From Methylopumilus sp036745495 (GTDB taxonomy: Bacteria > Pseudomonadota > Gammaproteobacteria > Burkholderiales > Methylophilaceae): DNA of 64,000 nucleotides. Below, one piece after another: positions 24,558 through 34,389 of the stretch. A model generated the notes under the pieces. The model ran no database searches, had not been told where the DNA came from, and saw nothing but the letters and a program-made list of their open reading frames with translations. The position numbers and the translations under genes were made by a program. The stretch's first letter is position 1. The number at the start of each line of letters is the position of its first letter. Location of the stretch: NCBI GenBank assembly GCA_036745495.1, contig DAIOGA010000003.1, positions 23,922 to 87,921 of the forward strand, given 5' to 3'.

Positions 24558-25796
24558 TTAAAAGTTACCTTGAAACCAATTTTTCATTTTCATGAAGATT
24601 TGGTTTATTGAATTGCCATCAATTTGATTCATCATTTCTTTTTCTAATTGCCCTTTGCCCATAAGCAATAATCCAATACCTGTAGAGTATCTTGGATTAT
24701 CAACAACCTCAGACAAGCCGCCTACATTTCTTGGTGTGCCAATTCTAACTGGCATTCTAAACACACTCTCACCGAGATTAACCATACCTTTCATCAAGGA
24801 TGATCCACCTGTAATCACAATGCCAGAAGCTATCATATCTTCCATGCCGCTTCGTTTCAACTCACTTGCAACAAGCTCATAAAGCTCCACCAATCGAGCT
24901 TCAATGACCTCTGCTAATGAAAGCGTTGAAATAGTTTTAGATTCTTTTCCATCTACCACAGGAATTTCAATTTGTTCTGAAGCTGAAGCTAAACTTCTTG
25001 CAGCATAACCATGTTTAATTTTTATCTCTTCAGCTGATGGCAATGGAGTTCTGAACGCCACTGCAATATCGTTATTGATTTGATCGCCAGCAATCGGAAT
25101 AACTGCTGTGTGACGAATAGATCCATGTCTTAATACTGCAATATCAGTTGTACCGCCGCCAATATCAACCAAACACACACCTAATTCTTTTTCATCATCC
25201 GTAAGCACTGCCATACTTGAAGCTAAAGGTTGCAAAACCAATTCAGATACTTCAAGACCACAACGCTTGATACATTTGACAATATTTTGGGCGGCCGCAA
25301 TCGCGCCTGTGACAATATGAACCTTTACCTCTAATTTCATACCACTCATACCGAGAGGCTGTCTTACGTCCTCCTGGCCATCGATTACATATTCTTGCGT
25401 CAAAATATGAAGGACTTGTTGATCATTAGGGAGTGTAATAGCGCAAGCAGTCTCAATCACTTTATCCACATCCAACTGGGAAACCTCGGTATCTTTAATC
25501 TTCACCATGCCATGAGAATTGATACTTTTAATATGGCTACCAGCAATACCGGTATATACATCAGTGATTTTACAATTTGCCATGAGCTCTGCTTCTTCAA
25601 TCGCTCTTTGAATGGCTTCCATAGTGGAATCGATATTGATGACGACGCCCTTTTTTAATCCTTTTGAGCTATGCTGACCTAATCCAATCACATTTAATAA
25701 GCCGTCTGGTTGTAATTCAGCCACAATAGCCACAATCTTGGATGTACCGATATCTAGGCCAACGATGAGATTTTTTTCTTCTTTTTGTTTAATCAT
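24558..25796 (-). CDS. ftsA: Cell division protein FtsA
   Basis: Actin-like ATPase that tethers FtsZ to the membrane. The 412 residues start with the phosphate-1 motif LIVGLDIGTSKIVAIVAE, have the 1C insertion domain, the phosphate-2 motif CLVDIGGGTTDIAV near residue 210 and the adenosine motif GIVITGGSSLMKGM. The C-terminus, MKNWFQGNF, is the short amphipathic membrane-targeting helix. Its start overlaps the ftsQ stop by 4 bases (ATGA type) and ftsZ follows after 16 bases. All hallmark motifs are intact. Confidence 0.97.
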   Translation of the reverse strand: MIKQKEEKNLIVGLDIGTSKIVAIVAELQPDGLLNVIGLGQHSSKGLKKGVVINIDSTMEAIQRAIEEAELMANCKITDVYTGIAGSHIKSINSHGMVKIKDTEVSQLDVDKVIETACAITLPNDQQVLHILTQEYVIDGQEDVRQPLGMSGMKLEVKVHIVTGAIAAAQNIVKCIKRCGLEVSELVLQPLASSMAVLTDDEKELGVCLVDIGGGTTDIAVLRHGSIRHTAVIPIAGDQINNDIAVAFRTPLPSAEEIKIKHGYAARSLASASEQIEIPVVDGKESKTISTLSLAEVIEARLVELYELVASELKRSGMEDMIASGIVITGGSSLMKGMVNLGESVFRMPVRIGTPRNVGGLSEVVDNPRYSTGIGLLLMGKGQLEKEMMNQIDGNSINQIFMKMKNWFQGNF

Positions 25797-26527
25797 ATAA
25801 GCGGCCTCTCACCACCATCTATTTTTTGAATGGGTTCAGTAGATTTTTTAATAGCAAAACCATTGGGGTATCTTAAGTCAGCCGAACCAATTCTTTTAAC
25901 CGAAGCTAAAATATTGTCATACTGAGACGTAAAGCGAGTTAGATTCTCTTCGACGTTATCTTTGCTTAAAATAATTTTCATATTATTAGTTGTTCTAATG
26001 TCCCAAGTGTACCTAGAAGATAGGGAAACTTGCGCAATTTTTAATTGTTTTTTATCTAAAATATTTTGCATTTTTTTGTACTCCAATGCTATGTAACTCT
26101 CCGTCCCTTCTGGGCCAAAAAATAGCGGCAAGTCTTCATCGGATGCCCCGTGAAAAATTTCACCATTTTCATTAACTAAGGCTATCGCCCCCCATCTTCC
26201 TATTGCTTGATGTTCCTCAACAAAAACTTCTAATTGATCTGGCCAAACTCTTCTTAAACTTACATTTCTAATCCAAGGTAATTTTGTAAACGCTTCCTTA
26301 GTGCTATATAAATCTAAAGAAAAAAAGTTACCTTTAACAAATCGATCTGAAATCATGCTGACTTGATCTTCATCTAGATGTTGATATTGGCCTACCACTT
26401 TAATTTCTCTAATCGGAAATTTAGCAAAATGCATAAATCGATAACTTAATAAAAAAAGTATCAAAATAATATTAAGTAATAAAACTAAATTACCTAACCA
26501 ATAAATTTTTAAATGGTTATTTAACAT
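25793..26527 (-). CDS. ftsQ: Cell division protein FtsQ
   Basis: Bitopic divisome protein that recruits FtsB and FtsL. A short cytoplasmic part is followed by a transmembrane helix (about residues 9-29), then a POTRA domain (FPIREIKVVGQYQHLDEDQV) and a beta domain with WIRNVSLRRVWPDQLEVFVEEHQAIGRWG, the family signature. The 244 residues are typical. The gene overlaps ddl upstream by 11 bases and ftsA downstream by 4, the standard ddl-ftsQ-ftsA-ftsZ order. Low sequence conservation outside the signature is normal for the family. Confidence 0.95.
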   Translation of the reverse strand: MLNNHLKIYWLGNLVLLLNIILILFLLSYRFMHFAKFPIREIKVVGQYQHLDEDQVSMISDRFVKGNFFSLDLYSTKEAFTKLPWIRNVSLRRVWPDQLEVFVEEHQAIGRWGAIALVNENGEIFHGASDEDLPLFFGPEGTESYIALEYKKMQNILDKKQLKIAQVSLSSRYTWDIRTTNNMKIILSKDNVEENLTRFTSQYDNILASVKRIGSADLRYPNGFAIKKSTEPIQKIDGGERPLI

Positions 26528-27425
26528 CTGCAGTTTTTAATATCTCTAAAACTAATTGATCAAAATTAATGCCAATCTCTTTAGCAGCCATCGGTACTAA
26601 GCTATGGCTTGTCATTCCAGGTGAAGTATTCACTTCTATAAAATAATGATGGCCTTTTTGATCCATCATGAAATCAACGCGACCCCAACTAGAACACCCA
26701 ATTGCTTTAAAAGCCTCTAAGGCTTCTTTGGCGATGAGAGATTCTTTAGCTTTTTCTATGCCTGAAGGGCAAATATATTGCGTATCATCTTTGAGATATT
26801 TAGCTTCGTAATCATAAAACTCGTTGCTAGGTTTAATTTTAATAACTGGTAGCGTTTTATTGTTCACAATTGCTACTGTATATTCTTCGCCGTCTACAAA
26901 TTTTTCAACGATTACATTTGCATCAATTTTTGATGTCTTTAAAAAAGCTTCTTTATATTGTTGTTCATTTTTAATCTTATCGATCCCAATACTTGAACCT
27001 TCATTAGATGGCTTTATAAAAAAAGGTGAGCCAATCGAATTGACGATATCTGTATAAGAAGTTTTATCAGTAACTTGTAAAAAATCTGGCGTTGAAATGT
27101 TAAGCGAGCGCCATAATAATTTTGTTTTGAGCTTATCCATACCAATGGCAGAGCTTGCAGAGTCGCTGCCTGTATAGGCAACATTTTTTGATTTTAAAAA
27201 AGCTTGCATGGATCCATCTTCACCGCCTCGTCCGTGAAGCGCTATAAAGACTCTGTTAAAAGTTTTAATTTCCTCAATATCTCTATCGGATGGATCAAAA
27301 GCTTCTGCTTCAATGCCTAAGCGTTTTAAAGCCTGAAATACGGCGTCACCACTTAAGAGTGAAACGGCTCTTTCGTTTGAGTCGCCCCCCATCAGCACTG
27401 CAACTTTTCCGAAGTGAGTCGTCAA
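26517..27425 (-). CDS. ddl: D-alanine--D-alanine ligase
   Basis: ATP-grasp ligase that makes the D-Ala-D-Ala dipeptide for the peptidoglycan stem. The 302 residues have VAVLMGGDSNERAVSLLSG at the N-terminus, the ALHGRGGEDGSMQAFL motif, IKPSNEGSSIGIDKI, the WGRVDFMMDQ segment and the C-terminal magnesium site FIEVNTSPGMTSHSLVP. It is the short DdlB type usual in dcw clusters. It overlaps murB by 4 bases and ftsQ by 11. There is no sign of the change to Lys or His seen in lactate- or serine-preferring enzymes, though I did not model the site. Confidence 0.97.
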   Translation of the reverse strand: MTTHFGKVAVLMGGDSNERAVSLLSGDAVFQALKRLGIEAEAFDPSDRDIEEIKTFNRVFIALHGRGGEDGSMQAFLKSKNVAYTGSDSASSAIGMDKLKTKLLWRSLNISTPDFLQVTDKTSYTDIVNSIGSPFFIKPSNEGSSIGIDKIKNEQQYKEAFLKTSKIDANVIVEKFVDGEEYTVAIVNNKTLPVIKIKPSNEFYDYEAKYLKDDTQYICPSGIEKAKESLIAKEALEAFKAIGCSSWGRVDFMMDQKGHHYFIEVNTSPGMTSHSLVPMAAKEIGINFDQLVLEILKTADVK

Positions 27426-28300
27426 TTTAGAAAGTCTCCTAAAATTTTGACTTCTCTTTCAAGCTTAATCCCTTTTCTTTTAAATACTTCAGACTCAACA
27501 TGATCAATAATATCTTCGATATCTTTTGCAGATGCTTTGCCTAAATTGATAATAAAATTCGCATGCTTATCTGATACCTCTGCATTGCCTACCCTAAAAC
27601 CTTTTAATCCACTCTCTTCAATGAGTTTTGCTGCAAAAGTATCTTTAGGGTTTCTAAAGGTTGAGCCTGCGGTAGGCCAATTGAGGGGTTGTGTATTTTT
27701 TCTATGATTTAGATATTCTTTAATCTTACTTTCTGGGTCGGCAGTCATGTCTTTGTTAAAATTAAACCAAGCACCTACAAACCATTCATTTAATTTAGGC
27801 TTAACCACTTCGCGATAAGAAATCAAAAATTCATTTTTTGATCTTGTGACTATATTGCCTTTTTCATCAATCATATTGACTTGGGTCACATAATTCCATG
27901 TTTCAGAACCGTAACATCCAGCATTCATTGCCAATGCACCTCCAACTGTGCCTGGAATACCAGCAAAAAATTCTCCGCCAACATAATGTTCTTTAGCAAG
28001 ATTTTTTGCGATCTTTGCACATGTATTACCTGCTTCTGCATACACACCATCATCAGTCATTTGAATTTCATTTAGAGCAGCATGCATGACAATAACCGTT
28101 CCTCTAATTCCACCATCTCTTACCAAGATATTTGATCCCAATCCAATAAAAGTAAGAGGCTTTAAATATTTTTCTTCTTTTAAGAAATTTTTTAAATCTT
28201 CTAAATTTTGTGGGGCGAATAAAGTATCTGCAGTTCCTCCTACACGCCAACTGTTGTATTTGTTTAATGACTCATTCTTTAGAATTAATGCGTTTGTCAT
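27422..28300 (-). CDS. murB: UDP-N-acetylenolpyruvoylglucosamine reductase
   Basis: FAD enzyme reducing UDP-GlcNAc-enolpyruvate to UDP-MurNAc with NADPH. The 292 residues show SWRVGGTADTLFAP, the FAD-binding FIGLGSNILVRDGGIRG, GGEFFAGIPGTVGGALAMNAGCYG, and GSTFRNPKD with the catalytic Ser, then LIEESGLKGFRVGNAEVS and the C-terminal KLEREVKILGDF. The lack of the extra E. coli-type insert places it with type II MurB proteins, which are shorter. It overlaps murC upstream and ddl downstream by 4 bases each, which points to tight translational coupling. Confidence 0.97.
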   Translation of the reverse strand: MTNALILKNESLNKYNSWRVGGTADTLFAPQNLEDLKNFLKEEKYLKPLTFIGLGSNILVRDGGIRGTVIVMHAALNEIQMTDDGVYAEAGNTCAKIAKNLAKEHYVGGEFFAGIPGTVGGALAMNAGCYGSETWNYVTQVNMIDEKGNIVTRSKNEFLISYREVVKPKLNEWFVGAWFNFNKDMTADPESKIKEYLNHRKNTQPLNWPTAGSTFRNPKDTFAAKLIEESGLKGFRVGNAEVSDKHANFIINLGKASAKDIEDIIDHVESEVFKRKGIKLEREVKILGDFLN

Positions 28301-29688
28301 ATGTTTACAATATTCAATATATCCTTGGTTACTCTTCCAACCGAACCCGCGCCCATAACAATTAAAATCGAGTCTTGATCAATATGTTGAAGCGCTGTTT
28401 TAGCTAACTCTTTAATGTCTTTTTCAAAAGAAACTTTGTTTTTAATTTTATTCATACTATCCATCATCGCCATGGAACTTACTCCTGGAATTGCTTTTTC
28501 ACCAGCTGAATAAATATCAGTGAGAAGTACTTTATCTGCCTTTTGTAATACTCTTACAAATTCATCAAAACAATCTCTTGTCCTGGTATAACGATGAGGC
28601 TGAAAAACAAGATGGATGGATTTATTTGGATAAGCATCCCTCGCTGCATCAAGGACTGCTTCAATTTCAACTGGATGATGTCCATAATCGTCTACCAGAG
28701 TAAAAGATTTTTTATCAAAGATTAAATTTTTATAAGTTTCAAATCTTCGACCCACGCCCTTGAAATGCTTTAAGGCATCAATCGTTTTAGAGATCGGTAT
28801 CTCAAGTTCATCAGCTAATGCTATTGCTGCCAGTGCATTTCTCACGTAATGCTTTCCTGGTAGATTCAAAGTCATGTCTTTTTTAACAACATCAGAGTGT
28901 TTAATCGTCACTTTAAAATGCATTTTGCCTGCGTCTGCTTCAACTTCTTCAGCATGCACATCTGCATCATCCGACAAACCATATGTGATGATCGGTCTAG
29001 AAATTTCAGGAAGAATAGATTTAATAACGGGATCGTCAATACAGACAATCACCACACCATAAAAAGGTAATCGATGTATGAATTCGATATATGTTTTTTT
29101 AAGTTTATCAAAATCATTGTCATATGTTTCCATGTGATCTTGATCAATATTTGTCACTACAGAATATACTGGCGTCAAATGTAAAAATGATGCGTCGGAC
29201 TCATCTGCCTCAACAACAATATATTCACCATTACCTAGCTTGGCATTTGCATTTAAAGAAGAAAGTCTTCCACCAATAACATAAGTCGGATCCATTGAGG
29301 CTTCTGCCAAAATAGAAGCTATTAAACTCGTTGTTGTTGTTTTGCCGTGAGTACCCGCTACAGCAATGCCCTTTTTAAAGCGCATCAATTCTGAAAGCAT
29401 TTCGGCTCTCGGCATAATCGGGATTTTGTTTTTTATAGCGGCTTTTAATTCGGGATTAGCTTTATCGATTGCTGAAGAAATAACAATGACATCAATATCT
29501 TTAATATTCTCTGCAGCATGATTAATAAAAATCTTAATACCAAGTTCTTTTAATCTTGAAGTGACTGGCGAATCCTGAATGTCGGAGCCGGAGATAAAAT
29601 AACCTAGGTTATGCATCACTTCTGCGATACCGCTCATGCCTGAGCCACCTATACCTACAAAATGAATTCGGTTGATATTGTGTTTCAT
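28297..29688 (-). CDS. murC: UDP-N-acetylmuramate--L-alanine ligase
   Basis: Adds L-Ala to UDP-MurNAc, the first peptide step of peptidoglycan precursor synthesis. The 463 residues contain the N-terminal Rossmann-like IHFVGIGGSGMSGIAEV, the P-loop VAGTHGKTTTTSLIA near residue 115, VVEADESDASFL, the HPVEIEAVL region after DDYGHH, and FQPHRYTRTRDCFDEF. Mur ligase central and C-terminal domains are complete. It overlaps murG by 4 bases and murB by 4 bases, in the order common to betaproteobacterial dcw clusters. Confidence 0.98.
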   Translation of the reverse strand: MKHNINRIHFVGIGGSGMSGIAEVMHNLGYFISGSDIQDSPVTSRLKELGIKIFINHAAENIKDIDVIVISSAIDKANPELKAAIKNKIPIMPRAEMLSELMRFKKGIAVAGTHGKTTTTSLIASILAEASMDPTYVIGGRLSSLNANAKLGNGEYIVVEADESDASFLHLTPVYSVVTNIDQDHMETYDNDFDKLKKTYIEFIHRLPFYGVVIVCIDDPVIKSILPEISRPIITYGLSDDADVHAEEVEADAGKMHFKVTIKHSDVVKKDMTLNLPGKHYVRNALAAIALADELEIPISKTIDALKHFKGVGRRFETYKNLIFDKKSFTLVDDYGHHPVEIEAVLDAARDAYPNKSIHLVFQPHRYTRTRDCFDEFVRVLQKADKVLLTDIYSAGEKAIPGVSSMAMMDSMNKIKNKVSFEKDIKELAKTALQHIDQDSILIVMGAGSVGRVTKDILNIVNI

Positions 29689-30758
29689 TTTTTAATTAAT
29701 TGCTCGCATGCTTGATAAATAACTTCTTCAGGTTTTGTTGCTTTATTTTCCAATGCAGCTTTTGACATTTTTAAGCATTCATTTCTTGTCATGTCTTTAA
29801 GTAAACCACTTAATAATTCGGTTGTGAGCTCCTCCTGAATTATAAGTCGCGCGGCTTTCTTATCGCTTAAGTATTTTGCGTTATAAAACTGATGGTTATC
29901 CACAGCAAAAGGGAACGGCACCAATATACTAGGAATGCCTGCCGCCGAAAATTCAGATACCGTGAGAGCGCCAGCCCTTGCTATGACAAGGTCTGCCCAT
30001 TCATAAACCTTTTCAATATGGTCCAAATAAGCTCTACAGTCAGCTTTAATGCCACATTTTTTATAATTTTCTTTTAATTCTTCAAAATGTTTCTCGCCTG
30101 ATTGATGAATAATCGTTGGTCTATTTTTAGGTTTAATTTGTTTAATACTTAAAGGAATTGTATCGTTAAAAAATTTGGCTCCCAAACTACCGCCCACAAC
30201 AAGTAATCTCAAAGGGCCTTTTCTATCTTTAAATCTTAGGGTGGGTGGTTTAATTTCTCTAATACCATCTCTTACTGGGTTACCAATTTTATGAGAGGCC
30301 CGTATCAATTTAATCGGAAACGCAGAATATATTTGTGTTGCGATCATTGCTAGTAATTTATTGGTGAGGCCTGGAATGGAATTTTGTTCGTGCACAATAA
30401 GTGGCTTACCCATTAGCCTTGCCATAAGACCGCCTGGAAACGAAACATAACCACCCATAGCAATCACTACATCTGGCTTTTCTTTTTTAATTGCTTTTGC
30501 ACATTGTATTAATGCAATCAAAAGTTTAAATGGAAGCTTTAACCAACTTAAAAAGCTTTTGCCTCTAACGCCAGTAATATCAATCATGGCTTTTTGATAA
30601 GGCTTTTTATCGATTAACTTATTTTCCATGCCATGAGAAGTTCCAAGCCAAGTAATCGACCAACCTTTAGCTTTCAAATAATCGGCAATCGCAATACCTG
30701 GATAAATGTGGCCTCCAGTGCCTCCTGCGATTATCAATATTTTTTTATGGGATTTCAT
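29685..30758 (-). CDS. murG: UDP-GlcNAc:undecaprenyl-pyrophosphoryl-MurNAc-pentapeptide transferase
   Basis: Peripheral inner-membrane glycosyltransferase that converts lipid I to lipid II. The 357 residues show the glycine-rich loop IIAGGTGGHIYPGIAIA, GMENKLIDK, IVHEQNSIPGLTNKLL, the second glycine loop LLVVGGSLGAKFFNDT, and the UDP-GlcNAc-binding ARAGALTVSEFSAAGIPSILVPFPFAVDNHQ. It sits between ftsW and murC with a 4-base overlap to murC and a 4-base gap after ftsW. All family motifs are intact. Confidence 0.97.
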   Translation of the reverse strand: MKSHKKILIIAGGTGGHIYPGIAIADYLKAKGWSITWLGTSHGMENKLIDKKPYQKAMIDITGVRGKSFLSWLKLPFKLLIALIQCAKAIKKEKPDVVIAMGGYVSFPGGLMARLMGKPLIVHEQNSIPGLTNKLLAMIATQIYSAFPIKLIRASHKIGNPVRDGIREIKPPTLRFKDRKGPLRLLVVGGSLGAKFFNDTIPLSIKQIKPKNRPTIIHQSGEKHFEELKENYKKCGIKADCRAYLDHIEKVYEWADLVIARAGALTVSEFSAAGIPSILVPFPFAVDNHQFYNAKYLSDKKAARLIIQEELTTELLSGLLKDMTRNECLKMSKAALENKATKPEEVIYQACEQLIKK

Positions 30759-30762
30759 GTAG

Positions 30763-31920
30763 TTAAATTCCCCTTAAGCCTCTTCGGTTTTCCCAGTCAA
30801 TCCTGAGTAATATAGCAAGCGCAATCATATTAGCTAATATGCCGCTGCCGCCATAAGATAAAAGTGGCAAGGTTAAACCTTTAGTAGGAAGAAGTCCCAT
30901 ATTCACGCCCATATTAATAATGCCTTGTGTGCCAAACCAAATACCAATGCCCTGAGATAGCAACGCTGAATAATAACTTTCATTAATGATGGCCTCTTTA
31001 GCAATACCAAAAGCTCTAATCACAAGCCATGAAAATAACCCTATGACGATCAGTACACCAAAGAAACCAAATTCTTCAGCTAATACAGCTAAAATAAAAT
31101 CGGTATGAGCTTCTGGTAAATAGAGCAATTTTTCGACACTACCCCCTAGTCCTACGCCAAAAAATTCCCCGCGACCAAATGCTATAAGAGCGTGTGATAA
31201 CTGATAACCTTTTCCATAAGGATCAGCCCATGGGTTGAAAAAACCTACTAATCTTTGATATCTATAGTCAGAGCTAAAAATTAATGCTGCCATTCCAATA
31301 GGGGCAACAATACTTAAGCCCATCAGTATTTTTTTATCGATCCCACCTAAAATTAATGTGCACATCGCAATAACTGAAATTACAGCAAATGCGCCGAAAT
31401 CTGGCTCGAGTAATAATAATGCACCTATTAAGATGATCACTGATGCCATTGGAAGAAATCCTTTTAAAAAACTACCAATCTCTTTGGATTTTCTCAAGAC
31501 ATAATCTGATGCATACATCGCTGTAAATAATTTCATAAATTCGGAAGGTTGCATATTTAATATAAATAATGAAATCCAACGTCTACTTCCATTCACTACA
31601 TGGCCAATACCAGGGATAAGTACAAGAATTAAAGACACCATGCCTGCCACGAATAAATAAGGGGACATCTTTTGCCACCAACGAATAGGGATCTGAAAGG
31701 TAATAAATCCACCAATAAACCCTAATAAAATATAAATCGATTGTCTTAGTAAAAAAAAGTAATTTTGATGTTTAGTTAATTTGCTAGATTCAGCAAAAGA
31801 AATTGAAGATGAGTAAACCATAATAAGACCAATCGCGATCAGAATAGACGAAACCCAAAAGAGCCCTTGATCAAAAGAAGGTTTATCTATTGTCGATTTA
31901 TTTGAAAATTTATCGATCAT
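30763..31920 (-). CDS. ftsW: Lipid II polymerase FtsW (SEDS family)
   Basis: Polytopic SEDS-family peptidoglycan glycosyltransferase that works with FtsI at the septum. About ten transmembrane helices are predicted in 385 residues. Signatures are VYSSSISFAE in the first helix region, the NGSRRWISLFILNMQPSEFMKL segment, LLEPDFGAFAVI with the catalytic Asp region, PEAHTDFILAVLAEEFGFFG and the C-terminal GLLPTKGLTLPLLSYGGSG. It lies between murD (4-base overlap) and murG. The position in the dcw cluster separates it from the paralogue RodA. Confidence 0.97.
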   Translation of the reverse strand: MIDKFSNKSTIDKPSFDQGLFWVSSILIAIGLIMVYSSSISFAESSKLTKHQNYFFLLRQSIYILLGFIGGFITFQIPIRWWQKMSPYLFVAGMVSLILVLIPGIGHVVNGSRRWISLFILNMQPSEFMKLFTAMYASDYVLRKSKEIGSFLKGFLPMASVIILIGALLLLEPDFGAFAVISVIAMCTLILGGIDKKILMGLSIVAPIGMAALIFSSDYRYQRLVGFFNPWADPYGKGYQLSHALIAFGRGEFFGVGLGGSVEKLLYLPEAHTDFILAVLAEEFGFFGVLIVIGLFSWLVIRAFGIAKEAIINESYYSALLSQGIGIWFGTQGIINMGVNMGLLPTKGLTLPLLSYGGSGILANMIALAILLRIDWENRRGLRGI

Positions 31921-33266
31921 GATTTATTTTTTAATCTACTTACGCAATCTTTAAAAACTTGTCCGCGATGTACATAATTCTTAAACATATCTGTACTTGC
32001 GCATGCTGGAGAGAGAAGAATTACATCGCCAGATTTGGCCAATTCAAAAGATTTGATAATTGCTAATTCAAGATTTTTTTCAATGCTTACTGGAATTGAT
32101 TCGTCAGTAAATATCTCTTGCATGATTTTTGCATCTTTACCAATCAAAGCAATATTTTTCACTTTTATTTTAGATGGATTTATTAATGGTTTGAAGTTCT
32201 GATTTTTTCCATCTCCCCCTGCAATAAGCAAGGTTGGCTTGGTCATACTTTGAATAGCAGCAATCGTAGCACCTACGTTAGTACCTTTTGAGTCATTATA
32301 AAAATCAATGCCTGATATGGAGCCTACATATTCAACACGATGGGGCGGTGCTTTAAATTGACTGATTACTTTTTTAATCACATCATTAGAAATTTTGAAT
32401 GGCTCACAAAGCGCCAAAGCGGCCATAATATTTTGTATGTTATGTGCGCCCTTAAGTTTAATTTCATCTACAGAAATAATTTCAGCATTACCTTTTGCGA
32501 TGAAATATTGATTTCCATTCTTTTTAATACCGTAATTTTTTAAGTCTAACTGATTTCCAAATGTCACAGAATCTTCATTTATCTGAGATTTAAGATATTC
32601 GTCATCTCGATTCAAAATACTATTTTTGGCATGATTAAATATTCTATATTTCGCTTTCGCATATTCTTCAATTGATGAATATCGATCCATATGGTCTTCT
32701 GAAATATTCAATACTGCTGCAGACTCAAGCGCCAATGAATATGTTGTTTCTAATTGATAACTTGATAACTCAAGAACATAAACTTCAGGCGTTTTTTGAT
32801 TGAGAGTATTTAATATAGGAGTACCGATATTACCTCCAACAATAGTCGATATGCCTGCTGCTTTTAATAGCTCCCCCACAAGCGAAGTGACTGTTGTTTT
32901 GCCATTCGAGCCTGTAATTCCAATAACTTTTGAACTATTTGATTTAACTTGCGCAAAGATTTCAATATCACCAATTACAGGTATGCCTTGATTTAAAGCA
33001 CTCTGAACATAACTTTCTTTTAATGAAACGCCCGGACTAATAATAATTAATTCAATATCATTAATCACTTCATCGTTAAACGCTTCTCCAACAGAGAATT
33101 TAATGCCTTTGAATCTCGCTTTTATTTCATCTAAGTTTTCAAGATTCGATCTTGTATCAATTGCGTGAATAACACATTCTTTATTCATCAAAAAATGTAA
33201 TACGGATTGGCCGGTATCCCCAAGACCAATTACCAAAATTTTTTTCTTATTAAAGTTAATCGTCAT
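31917..33266 (-). CDS. murD: UDP-N-acetylmuramoylalanine--D-glutamate ligase
   Basis: Adds D-Glu to UDP-MurNAc-L-Ala. The 449 residues contain ILVIGLGDTGQSVLHFL at the N-terminus, the P-loop GITGSNGKTTVTSLVGE near residue 115, VLELSSYQLET, NISEDHMDRY with the catalytic His, the carbamylated-Lys region and the C-terminal DVILLSPACASTDMF. Its start overlaps the mraY stop, and its end overlaps ftsW. The sequence is Asn- and Lys-rich, matching the AT bias of the cluster; length and motifs are canonical. Confidence 0.97.
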   Translation of the reverse strand: MTINFNKKKILVIGLGDTGQSVLHFLMNKECVIHAIDTRSNLENLDEIKARFKGIKFSVGEAFNDEVINDIELIIISPGVSLKESYVQSALNQGIPVIGDIEIFAQVKSNSSKVIGITGSNGKTTVTSLVGELLKAAGISTIVGGNIGTPILNTLNQKTPEVYVLELSSYQLETTYSLALESAAVLNISEDHMDRYSSIEEYAKAKYRIFNHAKNSILNRDDEYLKSQINEDSVTFGNQLDLKNYGIKKNGNQYFIAKGNAEIISVDEIKLKGAHNIQNIMAALALCEPFKISNDVIKKVISQFKAPPHRVEYVGSISGIDFYNDSKGTNVGATIAAIQSMTKPTLLIAGGDGKNQNFKPLINPSKIKVKNIALIGKDAKIMQEIFTDESIPVSIEKNLELAIIKSFELAKSGDVILLSPACASTDMFKNYVHRGQVFKDCVSRLKNKS

Positions 33267-34366
33267 CTAATCTTCAGTGATGAGATCCCAATTAATACAA
33301 GCATCATTGTGATGATCCAAAATCGAACAACGACTTGAGTTTCTTTCCAGCCTTTTTTTTCGTAATGATGATGAAGTGGGGCCATAAGAAAAATTCGCTT
33401 GCCCACGCCATATTTAAATTTAGTGTATTTAAAGTACATGACTTGGATAGCAACTGAGAAGGTCTCTACTACAAAAATGCCTCCCATAATAAATAAAACG
33501 ATTTCTTGTCTTACAATAACTGCGACCGTTCCGATGGCAGCACCTAGAGCAAGTGCGCCCAAATCTCCCATAAAGACTTCTGCAGGGTAAGTGTTAAACC
33601 ATAAAAAACCTAAACCAGCACCTGCCATTGCAGTACAAAATATAGCTAATTCACCAGCGCCACTGATATAAGGAATACCTAAATACTTGGCTATAACATA
33701 ATTACCAGCAACATAAGCAAATACACCTAAGGCGCTTGCAACCAAAACTGCTGGCATAATCGCTAATCCATCAAGTCCATCTGTAAGATTTACAGCATTA
33801 CTACTTCCTACGATGACGATATAACTCAAGAGAATAAAAGTAAGTCCATTCATCGAAAAACTTACGTCTTTAACGAAAGGTAGGATAAGTGATGTTTGTT
33901 CAGGAGTAACCGCGTTAGACCAAAGATAAATCGATGCACCAAGACCTATGATTGACTGCCAGAGATATTTTTGGCCCGCACTAATACCATTTGGATTTTT
34001 ATAAATTACTTTTTTTAGGTCGTCTATAAACCCGATAAGGCCAAAGCCAAGGGTGACAATCAACAACACCCAAATATAGTTGTTTCTTATATCTGCCCAC
34101 AATAATGTCGACACGATAATCGATACTAATATTAAACCTCCCCCCATAGTAGGTGTGCCTGTTTTAATAAGATGATCTTTGGGGCCATCTGATCTAACGG
34201 CTTGACCTATATTGTATTGATTAAGTTTTTTAATTAACCATGGGCCAAAGGCAAAAGAAATAACTAGCGATGTAATAGTAGCCATGACCGCTCTTAAGGT
34301 AATGTAATTAAATACATTAAATCCGTGAATTTCTTTTGCTAAAAATTTAAATAATTCGAGCAACAT
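33263..34366 (-). CDS. mraY: Phospho-MurNAc-pentapeptide translocase
   Basis: Integral membrane enzyme that transfers phospho-MurNAc-pentapeptide to undecaprenyl phosphate, forming lipid I. The 367 residues have about ten transmembrane helices and the catalytic aspartate motifs GFIDDLKKV and NLTDGLDGLAIMP, then EVFMGDLGALALGAAIG and the cytoplasmic MAPLHHHYEKKGW motif. Length equals the family norm. It lies 23 bases after murF and overlaps murD by 4 bases. Nothing unusual was seen. Confidence 0.98.
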   Translation of the reverse strand: MLLELFKFLAKEIHGFNVFNYITLRAVMATITSLVISFAFGPWLIKKLNQYNIGQAVRSDGPKDHLIKTGTPTMGGGLILVSIIVSTLLWADIRNNYIWVLLIVTLGFGLIGFIDDLKKVIYKNPNGISAGQKYLWQSIIGLGASIYLWSNAVTPEQTSLILPFVKDVSFSMNGLTFILLSYIVIVGSSNAVNLTDGLDGLAIMPAVLVASALGVFAYVAGNYVIAKYLGIPYISGAGELAIFCTAMAGAGLGFLWFNTYPAEVFMGDLGALALGAAIGTVAVIVRQEIVLFIMGGIFVVETFSVAIQVMYFKYTKFKYGVGKRIFLMAPLHHHYEKKGWKETQVVVRFWIITMMLVLIGISSLKIR

Positions 34367-34389
34367 AATTTTTATCTTTCTTAAAAATT